Of a stretch of 64,000 nt of DNA, positions 48,009 to 58,878 are shown in pieces. How positions within the stretch are numbered: the stretch's first letter is position 1; the number at the start of each line of letters is the position of its first letter. The stretch comes from Sclerotinia nivalis. Its lineage: Eukaryota > Ascomycota > Leotiomycetes > Helotiales > Sclerotiniaceae. The stretch lies in assembly GCA_029531795.1 (NCBI GenBank), contig JAPEIS010000004.1, forward strand, positions 1,302,001 through 1,366,000, in the 5' to 3' direction. The notes below the pieces were generated by a model. It saw only the letters and a list, made by a program, of their open reading frames with translations. It did not search any database and was not told the origin of the DNA. The translations under genes and the position numbers were made by a program.

Positions 48009-49523
48009 ATGTCGGGCATTATACCTTACCTCTGGGAGGTTATTTCAAACGTCAATTACCATCGTCCAGATTATATCAAAAAACATTCAGCTTCAACAGA
48101 ATCTTCAACAGAGTCCAGCGTAGATCTCACTCAGACGCAGTCGAAAGGTTCTGGCAAATTTTCTCAAGGCATTCCGGATGCTCTTTCATTCGACAAAATT
48201 ATCAATGGCGGAACTTGTCCTGTAAGATTAATCCCATTTATGTTCCCTTGAACATTTCTGCCCTGGGCGTTTCTTAGGTCTAGCTGCATACCTTCTGCAG
48301 ACAAGTGATCAAGGAAGCGGATCACACTCGTATCTCATCATGTTGCTAATCATTTCTCTTAGCCTATGACTGTCAGGGAGTTTATGGATTTTCTTGAATT
48401 CATTGAACACGCTCCAGAAAACCTTCAGTTCTTCCTCTGGTTTCGAGATTATAAACTTCGTTTCGAGAGACCGAAACCGCCTAATCCCTTTTCAACTCCT
48501 CCTGCAACGGCCACTTCAGAACACCAGACTCTTGCCTTGTCGGAGTACCAAAATGATTTGGCAGTTCGCTTTTATGATGGGGCTGAGGATGAGCAGCCAA
48601 TAAATCAAACCAAACCTATCATGAATCCCCAACCACAGTTTATAGCCCCTTGGGAGGCAGACATTGATAAAGAAGGGGCTTCCTCGAAGGAAGCTCCCTC
48701 GTCAGCCCAAGCTTCATATCGTGAGATTGCCAAGCAAGTATTCGTTCGTGCTGGTGTTAAGGTTCCAGGTAATTGCTCTATCATCCTCTTTTCGCAACAG
48801 AAGCTGACTCTATTTCCAGACACTAATCTCCCATACCGTGACGAAATCGATCGAATTATTGCCATATATATTGCAGATGATGGTTCTCGTCAACTCAATC
48901 TCGCCTCACGTCAAAGAAGAACTCTGATCGAACGTCTTTCAACTACAACACACCCTACTGCCTTCCAACCCATCATTAAAACCGTCGAATATGGCTTGAG
49001 ACACCAAGCACACCCCAATTTTATCCGCTGGAGTATTTGCAATGGTAATAAGCCACGCCAGGTATTTGCCAAGGGTCTTGGTGTGGCCCTGATTATTTTC
49101 GGTTTCTTGTACGCAATTCTTACAACCCTCAGTAAGATGTCTCGAGGATGGCGTGCATTTTCAGCAATGTTCTGGTTCCTGGGTGCTTCCACATTGTATG
49201 CAGCATTAAGGGGTATGTGTGTTGTACTACACGGTCTTCATCGTCGAAATCTTCGACCTTGGGAATTATGGGAGTCCGAGGGATCTTCTATGAACATGGA
49301 AGATGCATCTGGTGGTGAAAAGAATGAAGAGTATCCATGGATCAAGAAATATGAGAAGAGGTTCATTATCAGAAAGATCTTTGATCGAGAGGTCTGGGTA
49401 CAGGAGCCAGCATTGAGACAGATACAGGACATAATTTTCCTGCAGTCTTTGCTTACTGGATTTGGCGTGGCTCTCGTTTTCACAGTCATCTTCTTGGCTG
49501 TTCCTGGAGGTCGCTTTTTCTGA
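48009..49523 (+). CDS. RGS-domain membrane protein, Rax1/RgsB-like
   Basis: Exons 48009-48221 and 48363-49523 join in phase 0 and give 457 aa. The intron starts GTAAGA and ends TTAG. Residues 1-70 lead into the RGS domain, whose start is LSFDKIINGGTCPPMTVREFMDFL and EHAPENLQFFLWFRDY (about 60-105). A long disordered loop interrupts it (about 110-185), and helices resume at YREIAKQVFVRAGVK and LPYRDEIDRII. Three TM segments follow: GLGVALIIFGFLYAIL, AFSAMFWFLGASTLYAAL and LTGFGVALVFTVIFLA at the end. This RGS plus C-terminal TM plan is that of yeast Rax1 and Aspergillus RgsB. It may tune G-alpha signalling or mark polarity; GAP activity is not certain in this group. Confidence 0.9.
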
Positions 49524-50516
49524 GCAGTAAGGAGAATAAAGCGAGATGAGAGGTATGAATTCAAGAAGGCGTGGTATTGGGATGAACATTTGATATATGG
49601 ATGATAAGATGCCTTATTCATTGTACAAAATTTGCTGGAGCTACTGGTTTTGCTACTTCATATTTGATATGAGATAAGGATGGGAATAATTAATAAATGT
49701 ACTTTAATGAACCTTCGCCATGTATTATGATTATGTAATGAGAACTTGTAAAATCTTATTTTCAATTGTACTATATACCATCACAACAGTTCCTCCCTAT
49801 ATTTGTGAACCATCAATAACAGTTGAATGGCGTATAGATGATGATCCTTGGACTTCAGACATTATCCAGAATCTTATGTGCATGGCGTTTCAGCCCTGAG
49901 GAAACAAACGGGTATCGCAAAACAATTAGGAGATCAATCAACCTTCCGGGAGCTTGCAGGAACAACCACATGTTTTGTCTTTCCAGAAGGTGTGGCTCTC
50001 CATAACCCAATTGGCTAGTTTTAGCCCCCGGATAAACACTCCCACTTCCCGCCGCCTTAAATTTGATTTATCATCCTGGCCCCCAAGACCACCCAGACCA
50101 CTCAAGAAACGTCATCATCCTCAAAAGCAGCACTAGATCCCCAAAAATCCTCCTACCCACCCTTGAACATACGATACCGAACCCGACGACATCTCCTCTT
50201 TACCCCCTCAAATGAAGCATCTCCCTCGTTCATGATAGAATTTACATGCGTTCACATGCAATTCACAAATCACCAACTCCCGGACCCTCTTTATTGCACA
50301 TTTCCAATCGAATGAAGAGCCCCATTCTCAACCATATTTCAACAAAGTATAGCGTGACCTTGTCACCGCTTAAAATAAGGCAGGCATAGATTCAACCGGC
50401 TTTGACACCCCTAGGCCCAGGAAAGAATACGACCTAATTGTGTGTGGACGGTGGGCCACGTTCGCTCTTAGGGCTGTTAACCTGCAGTCAAAACACACGC
50501 GGCACGGCTGGGAAGC
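49524..50516. other. Intergenic region between the RGS and Zn2Cys6 genes
   Basis: 993 bp with the RGS 3' flank and the regulator promoter. No gene is supported. Confidence 0.55.
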
Positions 50517-52610
50517 ATGGACTTGTCCTCGGACGCGGATCTGCAGTATCGTTTAGATCGACACTCTGATCATCACAGAAAGGGAAACATTGCATCTGCA
50601 TCCAATACCACGGACTCGGGAATCGGCTCGGCATCGATTTCTTTTGCACCGGATCCGCATTTTGTAAATGAAAATGAGGATGAGAATGCTGATTTTCATT
50701 TATCAAAGCCCGATGTAGAAATTCCGAATCACGAACAGCCTTCCTCGCAATCTTTCCGGAATTCGCATGATAGTCTTAGTCCTGATGCAAATCATCCGGA
50801 TGGGGATGGGGGTGGTGATGATCAGACGAAGGGAGAGAAGAAAGTTAAAGCCCCGAGATTGTATCATAAGAAATCGAGGAATGGGTGTCAGAGATGTAAA
50901 GCGAGACGTGTTAAAGTATGTTTATCTTTTTATTGATTGGCTTTTTTTACGATTGATTTTTGGCATATTGATTTAAAATTTGATGTTGGTACTTGCCAAG
51001 AAATTGTAAGACTTACATTTCGCTTGTACCTGGGTACCACTTGATTCGATACATGTATGACGGAGGATTTAACGTTTCTTAATGTCAGTTGATGTCTTGC
51101 GGATATATTTTCTGATTTATTAGGTGACCTAGAGAAAGTTCTCTGATCATGATTTTTCTCTTATCGTTTTGCAACTATGGGTTTACTTGTGCATGCATGT
51201 AAATGAAAGTCTGTTCTTATCCTGTTCATCCCAATATACAAGTGTGTTCGATAGTATTTCGATCTCCAATATTCTGTGCAAGTAACATTAAACCTAAAAA
51301 TTCTACTAACCAGCGTATAGTGTGACGAGACAAGACCTGTCTGTAACAATTGTGTAAGGCATAGATTAGGATGCGTTTACAACAAACCACCGCCACCGCC
51401 ACCATCAGCATCATCCCCCCAGACCATCAAAAGCAACTCTAGTAACCCCTCTACACCAGAACACGTCAGTGTACATGCTCTGGCAGAGGACCTTAGTGGT
51501 ACTTCGGTTTCACCGCAGATGGACCTCTCAATACCACCAGCCCCAAGCCAAAGTTTCAGCGACGACCTTCCTGAATCTAGTGCTCGTCGAATGCTTGAAC
51601 TAAGACTACTTCAAACTTATCTCATTCACACCTCTCCCACATTTCCCAGTTGTCATAATCCAGAAACCTTAAATCTCTGGTCGGTCGTAGTCCCAAAACT
51701 TGCTTTCGCATCTCCTAATCTTCTCTACGCCATGTTTGCCATCGCTTCTCTACACCTTCATGTACTCTCCCCTAACGATATCGAGATACAGAGTGCACGT
51801 CAACATTATCTTTCCCTAGCATTAAGGAATCATCAAAAAGGAGTCGCTTCATTAAACCCCAGTACTGCTGACGCAGTGATGTTTGCTTCGATTTTAATCC
51901 TCAACGACGCGTTTTCCAGTCTGCAAGTTCGTTGTATGAAACCATATACACTACCTACGCATTGGTTACAGATGGCTCGGGGAACCGCATCTGTATTTGC
52001 CGTCGCACTAGGCATGATAAGACATGATCCAAATGCCAAAGCAATGGCACTCCTACGCACCAAGCCCGCGCTTACCAGACCAGAAGAGCGACTCAATCGT
52101 CCCGAAATTCATCCCCTCCTCAACGCAATCCTCACCTATCCCTCCCCGCACATATCCATCTCCTCTCAAGATTATTACCCTGGGGACGGGGCTCCCGATC
52201 CCTCAATCCCTCCCTCCCACTTAACAGCTTACATCCAAACGCTCTCCTACCTCTCCTCCATCCACCTCAATATTATCCAACAAGAACACCCCATGGCCAC
52301 CGCCCGCCGCTTCACAGCTTTTGGTCTGCAAGTCCCTAAACTCTTTATTGATCTGGTAGAAGAGAGACAACCGCGTGCTTTAGTCATTTTTGCGTATTAT
52401 TTTGCGATGGCGACGTGTTTGGTAGAGGGAGGGGGACCAACTGATAGGATCGTGCTGGAGATGAGAAATGGAGAGGATTTAGATTTGGGGAAAACTTTTT
52501 GGTGGATGGGAAATATGGTTAGGAGGGAGATTGGTGGGATTAGTGGGATTTTACCAGGGGGGTGGGAGGGCTTGATGAGTTGGCCGAGGAGGGTGGCGGG
52601 ATTGGAGTAG
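50517..52610 (+). CDS. Zn(II)2Cys6 transcription factor, Upc2-like
   Basis: Exons 50517-50915 and 51321-52610 join in phase 0 and give 562 aa. The intron is 405 nt, far longer than the others, and falls inside the zinc cluster. The cluster is Cys124-X2-Cys127-X6-Cys134-X6-Cys141-X2-Cys144-X6-Cys151 with KKSRNGCQRCKARRVK before the junction and CDETRPVCNNC after it. Residues 1-110 are acidic and Ser-rich. A Pro-rich stretch follows the cluster. The C-terminal region from about 225 (RMLELRLLQTYL, TFPSC, LWSVVVPKLAF, LLYAMFAIASLHL) matches the Upc2/Ecm22-type regulatory domain of fungal transcription factors. Target genes are unknown. It is convergent with an intradiol dioxygenase gene. Confidence 0.92.
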
Positions 52611-53289
52611 GTTTTTTGGTTGTTGGAACTGCGTTTCTTTGGAGAGGAATTTTGAATGATGCGGTGCTTTGGTGTTTTGCAGTGTGTACAAGGAGTTATT
52701 AGTAGGTTTGGCGCAAAATATGAAGGTTAGCGCAGTACACATCATTTTTGGGAGGAACACTTATCTAACTCGTCTGTAATTTTAGCATGTATCGCTTGAA
52801 ACTTTTCGTTGGCAATATACCCTACAGTCGCAGTACACTTTTAATTATATATTATAGAGCAATCTAATTCATGCAATGGTATCTGGTTTAATCGCATCAA
52901 TATACATGTTCGGGTTACCCCGTAAGGATAGCCATCCAAAAGTATCTTGGCAGTCTGGGGTTGCTGGAAGACTTCTTCCTTGCTGTCAATGCTGCAGTTA
53001 TTTTGTAGATGCAAACAGAATTCTGGTTTTTGTTGTTGTCTGGATGATGCGGTCGCCTTGTGATCTTTTGAAACCTCTTGGAACCAACCTTTGAGTTTGT
53101 AACCGGATCATAGGTAGGCAGATGGAGGGGAAGTATGGTTAAGTCCGGATTTTTAAAGCGGAACTTTCATATGTTTCATCAATATTCATGAGCTACAGCT
53201 CCTTAAAAATAGGGTATCCCTTCCATTGATCCTCATCACCAACATATTGAAGCCATAATCAACTTTAACGTTGTAATCTTACCTATCAA
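52611..53289. other. 3' regions of the convergent regulator and dioxygenase genes
   Basis: 679 bp, no gene supported. It probably contains both 3' UTRs. Confidence 0.55.
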
Positions 53290-54402
53290 TCAATCAAGAT
53301 CCGGCACGGGCAAATGATCCAACAATTTAACTTTCATGCCCAGAGCCTCCAAAGCCTTCAACGCATTCCGATCCCTCAACTCCTCCGTCTCCTTCTCACT
53401 CACCAAAACAAAATCATGTTTCAAAACTTTCGATCCCACGGGTACTGCATACTTCTCTGCAATCTCCGCGGTCGCAGGTTCAAAATCTACAATTAGTGAT
53501 TCTTTGACTCCGAATACCGCGTCGGAAGACTCATACGGGTCGCCGCGGATATATAACGCACTTTGAGGATTATATTAGTAAAGAATTGAAGTTGCTAGTA
53601 GGGGAAAAACGAACGTGATAAGATGATCCCATCCCGTCTTCTGAAACATAAAATGCATATGCGCCGGTCTCCACGGATGTCTCTTCAACAACTTCAACAA
53701 CTGTCCCACAGGCCCATCATGCGGAATCGGATAAGGCACCGGAACGATCGCCCTAAACCAGAATTCACCTCGGGCATCACTCTGCATGATACAGCGACCG
53801 TCGGGCTCCTCGCGCGTTTCTCGCTGCACGTCATAATGGCCTGTGGAATCTGTTTCCCAGATGTCGATTTTGACATCTGGGATCGGATGTCCCGTTACGT
53901 CTTTTAGCGTGCAGAGAATTAGACAGGGTTCGCCTTGGGGATCGTGGGATATTTTTTGTCCGAATGCCATGGTTTCGGCATCGTGCGTGTGGAAGGGTCC
54001 GAGGACGCTTCCTTCTGTTGAGGAGGGGGGTTTCGGGTGGTCGATTGCGTCGACTAGGAGGGATAGTCCGAGGATATCGGATAGGAGGATGAATTCCTTT
54101 TTCGTTTTATTAATTTTTTTTTGGGTCAGGAGTAGAAATGAATATGGAATATTAAGTATACGTACATGCCTCACATCACTTGATATCTGACCGACTTTCA
54201 CCAAGAAATCTAATGCGGCCATCCATTCTTTAGTACTTAAACGTGTTTCGCGCGCGAAATCGTGGAGATGCGTAACCAGTCTTTCCATAACATATGTGAG
54301 ACGTTCATCGCTTCCTTGGGAGTTTATCCGGATGGTGTTTTCGGTGATGTTGTCGATGGTTAGATCTTTCATTGGGGGAATGGTGGTTTGAGTGGGATCC
54401 AT
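53290..54402 (-). CDS. Intradiol ring-cleavage dioxygenase (catechol / hydroxyquinol 1,2-dioxygenase)
   Basis: Exons 54402-54166, 54096-53615 and 53560-53290 give 329 aa. Intron 1 is 69 nt (GTACGT...AAG), a multiple of three with no stop, so an unspliced read still looks open; removing it restores the conserved SSDVRHEFILLSDILGLSLL. Intron 2 has the donor GTTCGT. Residues 1-100 form the helical dimer domain. The catalytic barrel has STEGSVLGPFH, IWETDSTGHYDVQ (Tyr167), RAIVPVPYPIP (Tyr201) and RPAHMHF (His225, His227), the four non-haem Fe(III) ligands. It opens catechol or hydroxyquinol rings to muconate-type products. The substrate cannot be told from sequence by eye; the dimer domain and length fit hydroxyquinol or catechol enzymes. 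Confidence 0.93.
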
Positions 54403-54968
54403 GGTGAGATGGTTTTATATAGTGGTATTATGTGTAATTGGAATGAGGTATCGAGAGAGAGACGGACAAAGTGTACGTGTGTGTGTGAAGCTTGAGATGC
54501 GGGGTTAGATAGTAGATAGCTTCAAATTGAATCAAAGATCTTGAAGCAAATACAAATAATGTTAATGAAAACAATGATGAAATCACGAGTTCTTCCTATT
54601 TATACAACTCCGAATACAAGCAGATAAAACAGCTCAAAATCAATATTAACAAATCCTTTATAAGTTATTACAAACAGACATTACATTCCGTCCTGTCCCG
54701 TCCCACATACCCCTCTCCCCTCAAATCCAGATCTTCGCATCCCCACACCACACAGCGGGGGAATTGCATGATAATTATGCCTAGCTAGCCAACCAAAAGA
54801 TAACAAAGTAAAGAAAGTTCTTTTCCGCAAGTTTAACCCCACACGAAAATTACGGCAAGGAATTTGATTCGGACCCTTGAGGTTACTGTTGTATTTTTAT
54901 TTCTTGATGATATATGATATATGATATATGATATCTGATATGATATGAAATAAGAGAACAGAAGAGAT
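54403..54968. promoter_or_regulatory. Divergent region between the dioxygenase and TAD1
   Basis: 566 bp between two outward start codons, holding both promoters. GATATAT-type repeats lie at 54907-54947, just upstream of TAD1. Confidence 0.5.
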
Positions 54969-56565
54969 ATGGATAAAAGCAACCAAATCCATGACCCATC
55001 AGGCGACGAAATAGCAAATGTGGTATTAAAACAATTTGACGAGTTACCCACGAAGAGGAAACCGTTGAATAGGGGAGAGGGAGCTAGGGAATGGGTTCCG
55101 CTTAGTGGGATTGTTGCTTCTGGTAGGTTTATTATTTTTTTGGGATGTTTTATTTGTGGATTTGAGATGGTGGTTTTGAGGTTGGTCATTATGTATGTGG
55201 ACGGTAAGGCTGATTTGAGGTAGGTGAGAATGGATTGACTTGTCTTTCTCTTGCGTGAGTTGTTTTATTTCTACACGTGGATCTACGTTCTCTGGTATAC
55301 GAATTGTATACGAAGATAAGATGATGATGGTTGCGGAACGTAAAGTCACGTTTCGAGTAACTATCAACCTCCTCTTCTTCCTTTTCACAAACTACCATCA
55401 TGTCGATTTCCTCTCCATGTAAAACTCACCCTAAAACCACCCCCATCTCAGAACCGGTATGAAATGTCTCCCGCACTCCAAACTCCCCCAAGCACAAGGC
55501 AACGTGCTCCACGACTGGCACGCCGAAATTCTCTGTCTCCGCTCCCTCAACCATTTCCTCCTGCAAGAGATCCTCGCTCTCCTCTCCACCCCCTCCACCC
55601 CCTCCACCCCCTCACAATATCTCCAACACCGTCCCCCAGAAACCATCACGCACGATGCATTCCAACCCTTCGAATTAAAACCGCATATCAAGCTCTTCAT
55701 GTACTGTTCCGAAGCACCGTGCGGCGACGCAAGTATGGAACTTACGATGGCCGCACAAGACGACGCGACGCCATGGGCTTTACCACCTTCTATCTCCGGG
55801 GCCGAAGAAGGAGAAGCAAAAACAGAACTTCCCGGCCGAGCCAACTTCCAACTCCTCGGCCGCGTGCGTCGCAAACCATCGCGTCCAGATGCACCTCCCA
55901 CACTCTCGAAATCCTGTTCCGATAAACTAGCATCCATTCAATACACATCGCTCCTCTCCTCTCTCACCTCCCTCTTCATCTCCCCTCAAAACATGTATTT
56001 CCATTCTCTCATCCTCCCAGCCACTCAATATAGCGCCGTAGGCTTTACACGCTGTTTCCAAACGCGTTTATCCGCTTTACAAAACATCGCAGAGGGGAAA
56101 CGAAAAAGCGGTTACAAATTTCACGAAATGGGTATCAAAACCACCACGAGAGAATTCACCTATTCCCGCCGCTGCGAGACGATTAATGCGAAAGCGCTAG
56201 AATATGTAAGTAGCAATCTATCCACATCCTGGATTCGCGGCGATGGGAAAACAGGCGGCGAAACGCTGGTAAATGGTGCGTTGCAGGGGAGAAAACAGTT
56301 TGATGTGAGGGGTGCTAGTAGGGTTTGTAGGAGAAGAGCGTGGAAAGTGGGATTGGAGGTTTTGGGTGTGATTGCTGCGATGGAGATTGCGGGAAAGGGG
56401 GTTGTGGAAAGGATGAGGAGTTGCTTGGTGGTGGGTGCGTATAAGGAGTTGAAGGGGAGCGAGATATTGAGAGAGAGGAGGAGGGTTAAGGAGGAGGTGA
56501 GGGAGTGTTTGGGTGGGTGGGTGAGGAATGAGGGGGATGATGGGTTTGGAGTTGAGGTATCATAG
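54969..56565 (+). CDS. tad1: tRNA-specific adenosine deaminase 1 (TAD1/ADAT1)
   Basis: Exons 54969-55122, 55224-55254 and 55452-56565 give 432 aa. Exon 2 is only 31 nt and codes GENGLTCLSL; without it the conserved lead into the deaminase core is lost. Zinc and catalytic residues are in DWHAEILCLRSLNHFLL (His85, Glu87), EAPCGDASM (Cys152) and LSKSCSDKLA, the third ligand. A repeat (STPSTPSTPS) is inserted after the HAE helix. The enzyme converts A37 to inosine in tRNA-Ala in yeast. C-terminal conservation (SRRCETINAKALE, RKQFDVRGASRVCRRR) is weaker. The intron between exons 2 and 3 is 197 nt. Confidence 0.94.
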
Positions 56566-56856
56566 TGTTAGTGGTTATTTTGTTAAATCAACAATACAAT
56601 CAATCATCTCGATGTGCATATTTACAATTGTGACGATGAGTACATTGGATAATTCTTATTAGTACGCAAACTCCGCCTGGGTATATGTACCATCATACCC
56701 TTAAGTTCAAAACGCCAATTCAACCCTCGTTTTGATATGCCCAATTTCTCCATACCATGCAAATCTCTAGCCTCGCAAACGATATATCCCAAACGCCTCG
56801 AGAGAACTCCAGAGCCGAAATCTCGCAGAGTAACAAAGCAAGCAACAACCGCAGTT

Positions 56857-58878
56857 TTAAAAAAGTTGCTCCACCGTGTTTTCAGCATTGTAATCCTTGG
56901 TAGCTTCTCTAGTTTCCGCATCTTCAATTATAGAAGCCTCTTGTTTACTCAACTTTGCGAGTTCTTCCGTCAAAGTCTTTGTTGCATACGCGTATTGCTC
57001 TGCATGGTTACCACGCCAGCCGTTATGTTTGCATTTCTTGAGAGGCTTGATACACAAATTCTTTAATTCATCAGGTGTATCTCCTGTATCGGGAATGACT
57101 TGACCAGGATATGGAGTAGTTTCGCCAATATGTTTTGTTTCCTCGGTACGAGGACCAAGAACCCCAGTGGCGAGATAGCCTTTGCCTTCTTCACTTGCAC
57201 ACCAAGCACCGAACTCATATTCGTTCAGGGCGAGACGATTATCATACCCGCAAATCTCCTTGACATCGACATCTGGGTGTTCTTGTGCGATTTTGGCGCG
57301 CCGGTTCATCATGATCAAAAGTTTTTGAGCTGTTTTGAAACTTTCAATGCGTTGTTCAATGATTGTGCGTCTAGCCTTAATCTTGTTTATGGCAGATTCT
57401 TCTTCGGGGAGCAGATAATTGAAACCCAAAGGTTGACTTGGATCGTGGCCTTCAGGTACTGGCAACTTCGGTCTCGAACCAAGAGCATGGAAATCTGTTG
57501 CTGTCTTACATGAACTCAATAATGCTCCAAACTCTTCCCCGCTCAAAGCGCCGCCGATAGTACGTTTCTTATTGGCCCGTAATTTTTCAGCAACAAATTC
57601 CCAAAATGCAGTTGCGTGCTCGTCGCTGCAATACTTGCTAGGTGGATCATCCATAACACGAGCAGCCTTCCGACATCCATCAACATTATGGTATCGGCAA
57701 ATTCGCTTCCAGGTAGTAAATTCAGTTTCAGAGCTGCAATTTGGACAAATAAATCGATCGAGGAGTTCTTTCGCGTCCTCGACATCAACATCGATACATG
57801 AGCAATGGTACCAGTCTTGACAACCTCCCTCACAGAAAATCATCATGCGGTGATCATCAGGACCGCGACATATACAGTATTCGCCGCCATCATTGCTGTC
57901 GTCGTCGTCGGAAGGGTTTCTCAGCCCAGGAGTGGCGCTGTTGCGTTGTGATCTAGCTTCTGTAGGGCCTATGCAAATATGTTAGTCTGTCAGGACCATG
58001 CTTAGCGTTGCAGTGGTGGGCAATGTTACCTTCGGGCTTGGCCCCCTTAGGTCGGGCTTTCTTGGTAGAAGTAATGGTGCTCTTCTTCTTTGGTAGTGGT
58101 TTCTCGGCCTTCTCCGACTTCATTTGTGATGGCGCAGGACTGCTATGCTTAGGACCAGATGGCCCAGGAGATCCTTGGCTAGAAGATGGCAGTGTCTTTC
58201 GAGCACGGCCTTCACTCTTGATTTGCTCGGAGATACTTAATGGTATCCTATCATTAAAACTCGGTGTGCCGTCCCGAGAGCTTGTGGATGGAGCTTTTGG
58301 CCTTGGTGGAGGTTTGGGCTTGGGAGTTCTTTTCGGAGCCGGCACGATGCCAGCAGCCAAATCTGCCGCGGCTTCGGCTTCCTTCTCGTCCCTCTCCTTC
58401 AGGATTCTGAGAGCGAGTTGATAAGTTTCACCAGTCAATCTGATCTTTCTAGATTCAGACGCATTCTTTTTGGCTCTGTTATAGAATCGAGAATCTGCAG
58501 CCACGTAAATCTTATTCCATCTGTCATCGTCTACACCGGGAGGTGTCGGCTTGGCCTCTGGATACTTGTATCTGTAACCAGGCGCATTGTTTGATATCCT
58601 AGATTTAGAAGCTGTAGGTTTGGATTTTTGAGGTTCTGGGGCGTCGGATAGGGATTCGATCGGTGCTTCAATTGGTGCTTCAGTTGGTTCTTCCAGTGAA
58701 ACGTCATTTGGAGCTTCGGGTGGTACTTCAGCATTCATTAACTATATATACGTCAATGGCGGAAATTTGAATATCTCAGTGTCTTGCAAGGCTCTGTTTA
58801 AAAACCCTTTTAGCTTACCTCGACTTCATCATCCATTTGGGATATTCCCACCGGGAGATCTATATCCATAGAATCCAT
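56857..58878 (-). CDS. spp1: PHD-finger COMPASS subunit SPP1 (CXXC1/Cfp1 homologue)
   Basis: Exons 58878-58819, 58741-58030 and 57968-56857 give 627 aa. The first exon encodes the acidic start MDSMDIDLPVG. Introns start GTAAGC and GTAACA and end TAG. Residues 1-260 are low-complexity, Pro/Lys/Ser-rich with a KIYVAADSRFYNRAKKN segment. The PHD finger starts near residue 282: EYCICRGPDDHRMMIFCEGGCQDWYHCSC and FICPNC. A Cys/His-rich segment follows (RICRYHNVDGCRKAAR, SKYCSDEHATAFWEFV), the Set1-contacting region of Spp1. A helical stretch (ESAINKIKARRTIIEQRIESF) and CKHNGWRGNHAEQY follow. It reads H3K4 methylation and supports Set1 methylation. It is convergent with TAD1, 291 bp away. Confidence 0.92.

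Noticed and set aside
53575..54402. One uninterrupted 275-codon dioxygenase gene
   Set aside because: It reads through a stop-free intron and then past a donor, losing the C-terminal exon. The three-exon model restores the conserved sequence.
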